5,702 bases of DNA. Origin: Desulfobacula sp. (GTDB taxonomy: Bacteria > Desulfobacterota > Desulfobacteria > Desulfobacterales > Desulfobacteraceae). The notes under the pieces are model-generated. The model did not search any database. It was given only the letters and a program-made list of their open reading frames with translations, and was not told the DNA's origin. The position numbers and the translations under genes were made by a program. Shown in pieces: positions 1-5,177 of this stretch (its first letter is position 1; each line of letters starts with the position of its first letter). The stretch is from positions 1 through 5,702 of the forward strand of contig JAQICW010000503.1 in assembly GCA_027858355.1 (NCBI GenBank), given 5' to 3'.

Positions 1-16
1 TAGAATCGCACAAATA

Positions 17-85
17 CCCCTTAAGGGGTTATCAGTATTCAATGCCCTTATAGGGCTTTAAGCAAGCCCCCGGCTATGCCGGGGG
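17..85. repeat. Cluster of three hairpins (REP-like or terminator-like)
   Basis: Three inverted repeats follow each other within 70 bases. The first is the 12-base palindrome CCCCTTAAGGGG at 17-28. The second is GCCCT-TAT-AGGGC at 44-56. The third is a perfect 8-bp stem CCCCCGGC-TAT-GCCGGGGG at 67-85. Two share a TAT loop, and their GC content stands out against the AT-rich surroundings. Neither strand has a clean T-run directly after the strongest stem; on plus the first run (TTTT) is several bases away. A repetitive extragenic palindrome or the structured end of an IS200/RAYT-type element therefore seems as likely as a simple terminator. It marks the left edge of the gene cluster. The structure is seen directly; its class is inferred. 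Confidence 0.5.
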
Positions 86-152
86 TCATGACTTTTATAT
101 TATAAAAATTACTGTAAAAAAATACCTGGAATGAAACTTGTCAGGAAATATA

Positions 153-210
153 GTTTAACGGTCTGCTGCAGCCTATATGGTTATAATTCAAGCTCCAACA
201 ATTCCATTCA
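153..210 (-). other. Candidate degenerate attC recombination site
   Basis: On the minus strand GTTAAAC (153-159) fits the attC R' consensus GTTRRRY exactly. It is preceded by a 5-nt spacer AGACC and by GCTGCAGC, which can pair with GTTGGAGC upstream at 7 of 8 positions (one G-U, one mismatch) as an L'/L'' stem. The position just downstream of the stop codon of the 111-residue gene is right for a cassette end. A good R'' box (RYYYAAC) is missing at the expected place, so this is a weak call. Between here and the hairpins at 17-85 I see nothing codable, only AT-rich sequence. Confidence 0.25.
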
Positions 211-217
211 TAGGGTA

Positions 218-553
218 TTAATTGATATCAAGAGTAGAGATAACTAATGCATCAATTGGTGTGCTTGCATCGGCTGATTCATTGTGCTCCGGATCAAATG
301 ATAACATTTTATTTTCAATTATTGCTTTTACTTTTTTTCCAGCATTTATTGGGTTATTACAATCCGCTATTGCTTCTGAGCTAATAATGATTTTTAATAT
401 CCTTGACCTTTTTTGAGGTCGGTTTGGATCAGTACCTAATTTCCACCAGACTTTAATGCTAACATTCCCTTCATCATGCAAAATGATTTTAGCATTTGAT
501 GGGAATAAAGGTTTGATTTGATCAATCCAATCTTGAATAAAGCTATTTTCCAT
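218..553 (-). CDS. Hypothetical 111-residue soluble protein (cassette gene)
   Basis: An uncharacterised small protein of 111 residues; I do not recognise the family with certainty. It has no signal peptide or membrane segment. Visible features are an acidic/aromatic N-terminus (MENSFIQDWIDQI), a W-W-K-L-G-T-D-P-N-R-P-Q-K-R-S-R stretch around residues 36-51 that is strongly basic, and a following hydrophobic beta-like stretch ILKIIIS. The C-terminal third is acidic and low in structure signal. The start is supported by AGAGGAT 8-9 bases upstream of ATG. The gene lies 54 bases downstream of the stop of the 167-residue gene, with no full attC between them, so the two may share a cassette. The compact size, tight flanks and unknown function are typical of integron cassette genes. 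Confidence 0.75.
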   Translation of the reverse strand: MENSFIQDWIDQIKPLFPSNAKIILHDEGNVSIKVWWKLGTDPNRPQKRSRILKIIISSEAIADCNNPINAGKKVKAIIENKMLSFDPEHNESADASTPIDALVISTLDIN

Positions 554-575
554 TTATAATATCCTCTTTATTGAA

Positions 576-607
576 TTATAACGTCATGATAACTTTTCTT
601 GTAATAC
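576..607 (-). other. Possible attC remnant between two cassette genes
   Basis: The 54-base gap between the two leftmost genes holds GTATTAC (601-607) right after the upstream stop codon. It also holds GTTATAA (576-582) right before the ribosome-binding site of the next gene. These are the positions occupied by R'' and R' boxes at the well-formed sites. Only 18 bases separate them, too few for L boxes and a folded centre. This may be a deleted attC or chance; I favour chance slightly. Confidence 0.15.
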
Positions 608-1111
608 TTACTTCCACCAATCAAAGAAGGTATGAGTTACCATCCCTCCGATGGTACGAACAAGTATGCATTCATCATGTGATTCGGGTGCTCTTCCCAA
701 CACGTTCCATACAACCCACTTTCCTACTGCATCGCTGGCAAGAAATGTAGGGTCGTGACCAGTGGCAGCAAGGCGATCATATTCGGTTTCATAGAGCCCC
801 TTGCAGTCCTCAAACGCACGGATGCCATCTTGATATTTCTCTACGAGGTGTTCAGCAACAGTCTTCATCAAGATTTTCTCTCGGGCATCACCTACATGGA
901 GATTGTTCAAACGAGATGCACCCATGAAGATACCAGCAACAGTCACGATAAAATCCCAGTGTTCAACATTTGCTTTTTCTAAAAATGGAAATTTGTCGAG
1001 AAGAGGCACAAACACGCTCGTAGCGTGTATGGCAGCAGCTGAGACGAGGGAGTCTGCTTGTTTCTGCAAAGGGTCTTGTTTCGATTTGAATAGTCCATCT
1101 AAAATACTCAT
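608..1111 (-). CDS. Hypothetical 167-residue soluble protein (cassette gene)
   Basis: An uncharacterised protein, probably cytoplasmic and largely helical; I do not recognise a domain. I chose the ATG at 1109-1111 (MSILDGLFKSK) over the longer frame starting at 1162. An AAGGGA ribosome-binding site lies about 8 bases upstream of the internal ATG, and the upstream part of the longer frame runs into the folded attC site at 1133-1209. Visible features are a basic N-terminus, a moderately hydrophobic helix around residues 53-68 (DFIVTVAGIFMGASRL), which is short for a membrane span, and an aromatic C-terminus ending F-F-D-W-W-K. Base composition is visibly richer in G+C than the flanking membrane-protein gene, as expected when cassettes have separate origins. 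The gene begins 22 bases after an attC and is followed by a short gap to the 111-residue gene. Confidence 0.8.
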   Translation of the reverse strand: MSILDGLFKSKQDPLQKQADSLVSAAAIHATSVFVPLLDKFPFLEKANVEHWDFIVTVAGIFMGASRLNNLHVGDAREKILMKTVAEHLVEKYQDGIRAFEDCKGLYETEYDRLAATGHDPTFLASDAVGKWVVWNVLGRAPESHDECILVRTIGGMVTHTFFDWWK

Positions 1112-1132
1112 GTACTTTCCCTTATTTCTAAA

Positions 1133-1209
1133 GGCTAACATCGACATCACCTGCCGGTGCACTCGCCCATCAGGCGCGGGTAAAGGTCAGGTGGATGAAG
1201 TGGTTAGGG
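1133..1209 (-). other. attC: Integron attC site (well formed, 77 nt)
   Basis: Read on the minus strand it has R'' CCCTAAC, a 5-nt spacer CACTT and L'' CATCCACCTG. A 34-nt centre follows, holding a small CGCC/GGCG hairpin. Then come L' CAGGTGATG, a 5-nt spacer TCGAT and R' GTTAGCC. L'' and L' pair at nine positions with one extra unpaired C in the L'' arm, matching the extrahelical base of known attC sites, while the two spacers do not pair. CTAAC/GTTAG closes the stem. The site starts 11 bases after the stop of the 144-residue membrane-protein gene and ends 22 bases before the start of the next gene, exactly where a cassette boundary should be. The R' box deviates from GTTRRRY at one position. 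Confidence 0.75.
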
Positions 1210-1220
1210 ATTTTTTTATT

Positions 1221-1655
1221 TTAATACAATTCATTCTCAATAGATTCGTTTTGTTCTTTTTCGTGGAAATAATGGATTACCCCCACAGCAGCAAATATTC
1301 CAGCAATAATCATGATGATCATTTCGAGCCATGAAACACTGATGGTATTACCTAACATGAATTTCGCAAAAAACGAGATGCCAAGCACAAACGCATACAA
1401 CACTGATAGTATAATCGACACTGCAAAATTATTTTTTGGAGCGACTATTGAGCCTACCCATATAAAAGCTACCGCACTCCATAGATTAGCCAAAATTAAA
1501 ATTCCTATATCAACAAAAAATCCTTCTCCAAATCCAACCATTGTTAGCCTATTTATAATAGTAATCAGAGGATAGCTTATGAATAGTGCTAATAAGGCAG
1601 CAGGTAAAAACAATATCCATCTTAACCAATCAGGGATTTTTTTTAGAAATTTCAT
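1221..1655 (-). CDS. Hypothetical four-helix inner-membrane protein, 144 residues (cassette gene)
   Basis: A small integral membrane protein of unknown function. Four hydrophobic segments are visible at about residues 12-33, 47-70, 78-99 and 110-130. They are preceded by a basic N-terminus (MKFLKKIPDW) and followed by a short polar, acidic tail (HEKEQNESIENELY). The positive residues at the N-terminus and the even number of spans suggest that both ends are cytoplasmic. No catalytic motif is apparent. The start is fixed by GAGAGG a few bases upstream of ATG. The gene is flanked directly by two attC sites (1672-1755 upstream, 1133-1209 downstream), so it forms a complete single-gene cassette of roughly 540 bases. 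Its AT-rich composition differs from the upstream cassette. Confidence 0.8.
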   Translation of the reverse strand: MKFLKKIPDWLRWILFLPAALLALFISYPLITIINRLTMVGFGEGFFVDIGILILANLWSAVAFIWVGSIVAPKNNFAVSIILSVLYAFVLGISFFAKFMLGNTISVSWLEMIIMIIAGIFAAVGVIHYFHEKEQNESIENELY

Positions 1656-1671
1656 TTATCCTCTCATTTAT

Positions 1672-1755
1672 TTGCAACGTCTACAATGACCGTCTTCCCA
1701 AACCGCGCCGTTTCACGTCACTGTTTGAAAATACGTGTCGATGGTTTTGTTGGGC
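1672..1755 (-). other. attC: Integron attC site (84 nt)
   Basis: On the minus strand: R'' GCCCAAC, which fits RYYYAAC; spacer AAAAC; L'' CATCGACACGT; a 39-nt centre; L' ACGGTCATTG; spacer TAGAC; R' GTTGCAA. The L arms pair as CA..GAC/CGT with one extra unpaired A in L'' and two central mismatches. The centre can fold further through CAAAC/GTTTG. It starts 2 bases after the TGA of the 237-residue gene and ends 16 bases before the ATG of the 144-residue gene. The R' box keeps the invariant GTT but departs from RRRY, so the site is somewhat degenerate. Polarity and size agree with the neighbouring sites. Confidence 0.65.
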
Positions 1756-1757
1756 TA

Positions 1758-2471
1758 TCACAGTTTTCTGATTTCCTTCACATTATCGTTGAACCAGTTT
1801 CCCCACGAATCCATCAGTTTTTGGCCTGTGCGGGAGATGGTTGCATCCACTTTTTCGTCGCCCTCAACGACAAGACGAAGTCCTGAAAGAAACTCTTTTT
1901 CAAAATGGGTTCCCCATCCATCATACTTTTCATTCAGAAAGTTGGTGTCAACTTTCTCGGCGTGTACAAGTGCTACACGATAGTGCCGCATCATGTCGTC
2001 TGTGTCGGCCTGACTCATAACGGAGAAAGCAACACCTTTGTTGACAAACCGTGAAGCAAGATTGGCTGATTCCATGGTTGCGGTGAAGGCAACGACCGTT
2101 TCCATCTCCTGTGATTTAACGTGGACATCCGGAACGGATGCGAACATCAAGAATGCACAGACAGGCCACACAACGAAACCCAGTATGCTGAGGGCAAATG
2201 CGCCGATCAGATTTTCAATCATGTTGCTGATTAATTGGAAGGCCAGACCAAGACCAAAGAGAGCAAGGGGTGCCCACCACACAACTTTGATTCCATAGTA
2301 CACAAGGAAGACGAGGCCTGTGGCCATGCCAATGAATCCGGTGAAAATCAAGAAGGAGAGGAAGCCTTGGCTTGCGCCACGAAAATGCTTGGCATGAAGT
2401 TGCTGGTAGAATATGAACATCGAAAAGAAGCAGTAGGGTATGACTACGCCCCATGGAAGTGCATTACTCAT
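1758..2471 (-). CDS. Hypothetical membrane protein with C-terminal soluble domain, 237 residues (cassette gene)
   Basis: The function is unknown and I recognise no named family. The first half is membrane-embedded, with spans at about residues 6-23, 36-60, 64-83 and 88-112. The second half (about 115-237) is a charged, probably alpha-helical soluble domain, beginning PDVHVKSQEMETVVAF and ending WGNWFNDNVKEIRKL. This looks like a membrane anchor joined to a cytoplasmic or periplasmic effector or sensor part, but nothing visible assigns an activity. The start is supported by AGGAG about 7 bases before ATG. The gene ends 2 bases before an attC. Upstream, GTTGGGA at 2485-2491 has the position of an attC R' box. 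Composition is richer in G+C than the nuclease cassette upstream. Confidence 0.8.
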   Translation of the reverse strand: MSNALPWGVVIPYCFFSMFIFYQQLHAKHFRGASQGFLSFLIFTGFIGMATGLVFLVYYGIKVVWWAPLALFGLGLAFQLISNMIENLIGAFALSILGFVVWPVCAFLMFASVPDVHVKSQEMETVVAFTATMESANLASRFVNKGVAFSVMSQADTDDMMRHYRVALVHAEKVDTNFLNEKYDGWGTHFEKEFLSGLRLVVEGDEKVDATISRTGQKLMDSWGNWFNDNVKEIRKL

Positions 2472-2830
2472 TTTTTATCTCCTATCCCAACAAGCAATTC
2501 TACAGTTCTGTGCATCTTGTAAATTTGAATGATATCCGACCAGACAAATAAAAACCCGGATCATGAATTCTGTATCAACCTTTCTAATCTCTGTAAAGGC
2601 TTTTCGATAAATCAACTTTGGTAAAAATATAATTGAATCAAAGTAAATCCACCGGAATAATCTTAATTGGAGACCAAGTTGATTCTGATTCAAGCCTGGA
2701 AAATATTTTTCAGAAGCTGCCAAAATGTGATGTATATATTATAAATAACACTATGGGAAAGTGCCTTAAAAAAAACTTATCAAAAAATAAAGTATAATGG
2801 TCCGCTAAAGCAAACAGGGTTAGGTAATTT
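2472..2830. other. Gene-free interval between cassettes, with two attC half-sites
   Basis: About 360 bases with no convincing gene. On minus, ACCTAAC (2819-2825) sits 5 bases after the stop of the GIY-YIG gene and fits the attC R'' consensus RYYYAAC. GTTGGGA (2485-2491) sits 13 bases before the ATG of the 237-residue gene, the place of an R' box. They are 341 bases apart, too far for one normal attC, and I find no good L'/L'' arms for either. The interval may be an ORF-less cassette between two decayed attC sites. An 82-codon frame starting TTG at 2723 has no ribosome-binding site and no recognisable features. The interval also contains the inverted repeat listed at 2611-2683. Confidence 0.4.
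2611..2683. repeat. Inverted repeat with one-base bulge
   Basis: ATCAACTTTGGT at 2611-2622 is the reverse complement of ACCAAGTTGAT at 2673-2683 apart from one extra T, giving an 11-bp stem around a 50-base loop. The ATCAAC/GTTGAT ends recall attC R boxes and the bulged base recalls an extrahelical base. However, the arms pair continuously, without the unpaired spacer of an attC. It may be the remains of a recombination site or an unrelated stem-loop inside the gene-free interval. Confidence 0.4.
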
Positions 2831-3658
2831 TTAATTTTTGTTATATCCAAACGCTCTTGTCTTTAGAAGACTCTTCCACCAGTTTTCTCTTGCAAGTATA
2901 GCTTGATCATCAGTAGTGGATTTGAAAATATCTAAAATAGAATATTCGAAATTTTTCTTGATATGCTCAAAACTTATTTTTTTCAGTTCAACATTTCCCC
3001 CATGACCTGTTCTAATGTATGAATGCCAACGTCCTAAGATCATATTTTCACCATATGCTGAACCTACATACATTTTGCCATTAGATATATCTGTAATTAA
3101 GTATACGCCTTTTTGGTTTTGCAATGCTGTTTTCCAACCTTCCTTTGTAACAACCCTGGACAATTCTTCCCAAGAAACCCTAACTTTGTCATAGCCTGGG
3201 AAAATATCATTATCAAAAGTATCGGGTAGGACTTGTACCACCTCGCATTCATTGATTACTGAAGTACCCAAACGAATCATCGTTTGTGCTTTGTTCTTAA
3301 ACTTAACAATTAAACGGCCAAAATACTTTTCATAATCTGACAAAACCTCATATTCATAGCCTACACCATCAAATTTATTCAAATCTCTGGTGACCCTGCC
3401 CACATGAAATAGAAGCCATAAGTTGTTTTCATTGAGCCTTATAAAGCCAATTGTAATTTGTCCTTTTTGAAATGATTTTTTCGTCTTGTAATTCCAATAC
3501 TGCCCTTTAAGCAGGGTATCAGTGTCAGCATTTTTAAAAAAATCTACTGGATTCCAATTACCTTCCATCATCAAATTAAATCTTATCTTTACATTCTTAA
3601 TATCATCAAATTTCAATATATCATTGAGCAGTATTTTATCTTTTTCCGTCTTCATCAT
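2831..3658 (-). CDS. GIY-YIG nuclease-domain protein, 275 residues
   Basis: The C-terminal third (about residues 180-275) is a complete GIY-YIG endonuclease domain. The GIY-like triplet is G184-V-Y and the YIG-like triplet is Y197-V-G. Thirteen residues further on is the conserved Arg (R210) in LGRWHSY. The metal-binding Glu is E258 in ARENWWKSLL, and the usual closing Asn is N273 in AFGYN. All expected catalytic positions are present, so an active metal-dependent DNA nuclease is plausible. The N-terminal ~170 residues have no signal peptide or membrane span and form a separate, charged, probably beta-rich domain that I cannot name. It may bind DNA or a partner. The start is ATG at 3656-3658, with ATG at 3653-3655 equally possible; the upstream GGGGTG is a distant, weak ribosome-binding site. 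The gene lies between an attC upstream and an R''-like box just after its stop, so it is probably a cassette gene. A role in defence, mobility or repair cannot be chosen from sequence alone. Confidence 0.88.
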   Translation of the reverse strand: MMKTEKDKILLNDILKFDDIKNVKIRFNLMMEGNWNPVDFFKNADTDTLLKGQYWNYKTKKSFQKGQITIGFIRLNENNLWLLFHVGRVTRDLNKFDGVGYEYEVLSDYEKYFGRLIVKFKNKAQTMIRLGTSVINECEVVQVLPDTFDNDIFPGYDKVRVSWEELSRVVTKEGWKTALQNQKGVYLITDISNGKMYVGSAYGENMILGRWHSYIRTGHGGNVELKKISFEHIKKNFEYSILDIFKSTTDDQAILARENWWKSLLKTRAFGYNKN

Positions 3659-3679
3659 AGAATCTTACACCCCAATTTC

Positions 3680-3730
3680 ACCTAACCATTGAAATCTGCG
3701 GTTTCCCCGTCAGCATTCCACTTGTTGGGA
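3680..3730 (-). other. attC: Integron attC site (compact, 51 nt)
   Basis: On the minus strand: R'' TCCCAAC; 5-nt spacer AAGTG; L'' GAATGCTG; a 12-nt centre able to form a CGG/CCG mini-hairpin; L' CAGATTT; 5-nt spacer CAATG; R' GTTAGGT, a perfect match to GTTRRRY. L'' pairs with L' through CTG/CAG and GAAT/ATTT (one G-U), leaving a single extra G unpaired in L''. The unpaired spacers are the same length on both arms. This is close to the minimal attC architecture. It separates the truncated parB-like gene from the GIY-YIG gene and is the outermost site on the upstream side of the array. Confidence 0.75.
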
Positions 3731-3734
3731 TTAA

Positions 3735-3775
3735 GTATCATGTCCCTCGAATTCGTATCATGTCCCTCGAATTCG
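3735..3775. repeat. Two tandem 20-bp direct repeats at a gene breakpoint
   Basis: GTATCATGTCCCTCGAATTC occurs twice without mismatch (3735-3754 and 3755-3774), followed by one more G. The second copy ends in the palindrome TCGAATTCGA. The repeats lie exactly where similarity of the parB-like frame to ParB stops, and the second copy provides its last codons (about RIRGT) and its TGA. An attC begins 4 bases beyond the first copy. From memory, related GGGACA-GATACTTAAT strings flank RAYT/IS200-type transposase genes in some proteobacteria; I cannot verify this here. It is most likely a mobile-element scar or REP-type half-site. Confidence 0.7.
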
Positions 3776-4045
3776 AATGGCGATCTTTACTTGGAGAGTA
3801 GTCATATCCGTGTAATCTTTGATTGCTCTGAGCCTTCTTTCGCCTGCAATAAGCTGAAAACTTCCTTTTTTTTGCGGCCGGACGATAATCGGTTCAATCA
3901 ATCCATCCTGTATAATACTTGCTCCAAGCTCTCTCAAACTGTTTTCATCAAAGTATTTGCGGTGTTGATAGGGAGAAGGATCAATTTTTTTAATGTCTAT
4001 CATGGAAAAAGAAAAAGGATAATTTTTGTTGTCTGTTATTGTCAT
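3758..4045 (-). pseudogene. Truncated ParB-like (ParB/CTPase N-domain) gene fragment
   Basis: The 95-residue product matches only the N-terminal part of ParB-family partition/nucleoid proteins. I-D-P-S-P-Y-Q-H-R-K-Y-F (21-32) is the start of the ParB N-domain. ELGASIIQDGLIEPIIVRP (39-57) corresponds to the conserved GLxxPIxVR box, and LIAGERRLRAIK (65-76) holds the GERR arginine patch used for CTP binding and spreading. The family usually runs to about 280 or more residues, with a helix-turn-helix and a dimerisation domain. Both are absent: after about residue 90 the frame enters a 20-bp tandem repeat that encodes RIRGT and a stop. The start ATG has AGGGG about 9 bases upstream. Since parS binding and dimerisation regions are missing, normal partition function is not expected. 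No parA lies beside it. A small cassette-encoded ParB-domain protein is the alternative, but the abrupt end at a repeat favours a broken gene. Confidence 0.8.
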
Positions 4046-4064
4046 GATCCAAATCCCCTGGAAT

Positions 4065-4098
4065 AAAAAAGGCAGGAACTAAATCAATAGCCCTGCCC
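4065..4098 (-). terminator. Intrinsic terminator of the PEP-CTERM gene
   Basis: On the minus strand, GGCAGG (4092-4097) pairs with CCTGCC (4071-4076) across a 15-base loop, directly followed by a run of six T (4065-4070). It begins 25 bases after the stop of the PEP-CTERM gene and ends before the parB-like fragment. It therefore insulates the secreted-protein transcript from the downstream cassettes. Confidence 0.75.
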
Positions 4099-4122
4099 TT
4101 AAAACTGATTCAGATTTCTATT

Positions 4123-5166
4123 TTAATTCTTCCGTCTGGACACTCCCGCTACACCAAGAAGACCGAAGCCAAGGAGGAGGAGGGTGGTTGGTTCTGGGAC
4201 TGCTGCACTGATTGCCCAAAGAGCTTCCCCCGTTATCTCGTTATTCTCAGAAAGAGCTCCTGACCAATTCTTCCAACCACCAGTTGCCAATTGCACTTCC
4301 ATTAGCCAATTCGCACCGGTTCTTGCTTGTCCAGAATAAAGCTCCGAATCTACTGCTAACAGGGCCATCATTGCATAGGCCGTTTCCTGTACAGTTTCAT
4401 CACCGGCGGCAGCATCCATCGCACCGTCTGTCCATGTCCATCCACCATCACCAATCTGATACCCAGACAGCTTGGTTGCGTATGTTGTTAGATCGGTGCT
4501 TGACTCTGCTGTTGCGAGTCCAAATAACGATCCAGCAAGTCCTACAACATCATAAAAATTACCGTATGTGATGGCGTCCAATCCTTCCTGCGTGCCTGTC
4601 ATCCATTCAGAGGTATCCACTCCTACAGCTTCAGCAGAATAGAGGCCCATGCCAATATCCCAAGCAGCAAGATTTGCATTCGCGCCAGCCCGGTATGAGA
4701 CTAAGAAGTCAATATATGTTTCAGTATCATACTGTATACTGTTCCTTTCGTAGGTTCCGGCTTCCAGTTTGTCATAATAATTTTCTTTTACATAATTTTT
4801 ATATGTTGTCCCACCAAAAATATTATCAAGCTGTGCTGCTAAATAACCATCATGTGTCGAAAAAGCAGTTTTAGTTAATAAAAATTCACCTACAGTTTGA
4901 AGAGCTACCTTTTGAGCAGCATCACCGGTTTGCAAGTATGCCTGAGCTAAACCCATGCCAATCGGTGCTATAGTATTTAGGGCACTTCCAGTCGCGGAAT
5001 TACCGTCATCAAGCGGCCAGTCCCATCCCCCATCGGTATTTTGGGTTTCAACCAGTCTATTTCCCCCATCTAACATTGATTCATAAAAATTCGATGCGCT
5101 GGCAATTCCAATCATCGTAAATAAGAAAAGACCCATTGAGAAGATTGATAAAAATTTTTTATTCAT
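4123..5166 (-). CDS. Exported PEP-CTERM protein with QW-type terpenoid-cyclase-like repeats, 347 residues
   Basis: Residues 1-24 are a Sec signal peptide: basic MNKK, a hydrophobic core, and a predicted cut after ASA. The C-terminus is a PEP-CTERM sorting signal: V-P324-E-P, a hydrophobic stretch at about 328-341, and a basic end RRK. This marks the protein for exosortase-dependent processing at the inner membrane and release to the surface or matrix. The mature part carries three Q-x3-G-x-W motifs: QNTDGGW (42-48), QIGDGGW (237-243) and QLATGGW (292-298). Such QW repeats are characteristic of alpha/alpha-toroid folds of squalene cyclases and prenyltransferase relatives. I see no DXDD cyclase acid motif, so a binding or structural role, or an unknown enzyme, is more likely than terpene cyclisation. 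The start is certain from AAGGAGG just upstream of ATG. The gene is monocistronic, with a sigma-54 promoter, a GEMM-I riboswitch leader and its own terminator. No exosortase gene is in the window. Confidence 0.9.
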   Translation of the reverse strand: MNKKFLSIFSMGLFLFTMIGIASASNFYESMLDGGNRLVETQNTDGGWDWPLDDGNSATGSALNTIAPIGMGLAQAYLQTGDAAQKVALQTVGEFLLTKTAFSTHDGYLAAQLDNIFGGTTYKNYVKENYYDKLEAGTYERNSIQYDTETYIDFLVSYRAGANANLAAWDIGMGLYSAEAVGVDTSEWMTGTQEGLDAITYGNFYDVVGLAGSLFGLATAESSTDLTTYATKLSGYQIGDGGWTWTDGAMDAAAGDETVQETAYAMMALLAVDSELYSGQARTGANWLMEVQLATGGWKNWSGALSENNEITGEALWAISAAVPEPTTLLLLGFGLLGVAGVSRRKN

Positions 5167-5177
5167 ATTTCCTCCTT

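Noticed and set aside
1112..1162. Longer start for the 167-residue protein (17 extra residues)
   Set aside because: The extra part lies partly inside the attC at 1133-1209, whereas the internal ATG at 1109-1111 has a good AAGGGA ribosome-binding site.
903..1334. 143-codon plus-strand frame
   Set aside because: It runs antisense across two minus-strand genes and an attC, without a ribosome-binding site or a plausible protein composition.
2475..2723. 82-codon minus-strand frame in the gene-free interval
   Set aside because: It starts with TTG without a ribosome-binding site, has an unusual composition and no recognisable motif, and overlaps the inverted repeat and R'-like box.
2485..2825. A single very long attC joining ACCTAAC and GTTGGGA
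   Set aside because: A length of 341 bases is far outside the usual range, and the sequences next to the two boxes do not pair as L arms.
4212..4571. 119-codon plus-strand frame
   Set aside because: It is antisense to the clearly real PEP-CTERM gene and rich in His/Pro/Ser/Gln as expected for a shadow frame.
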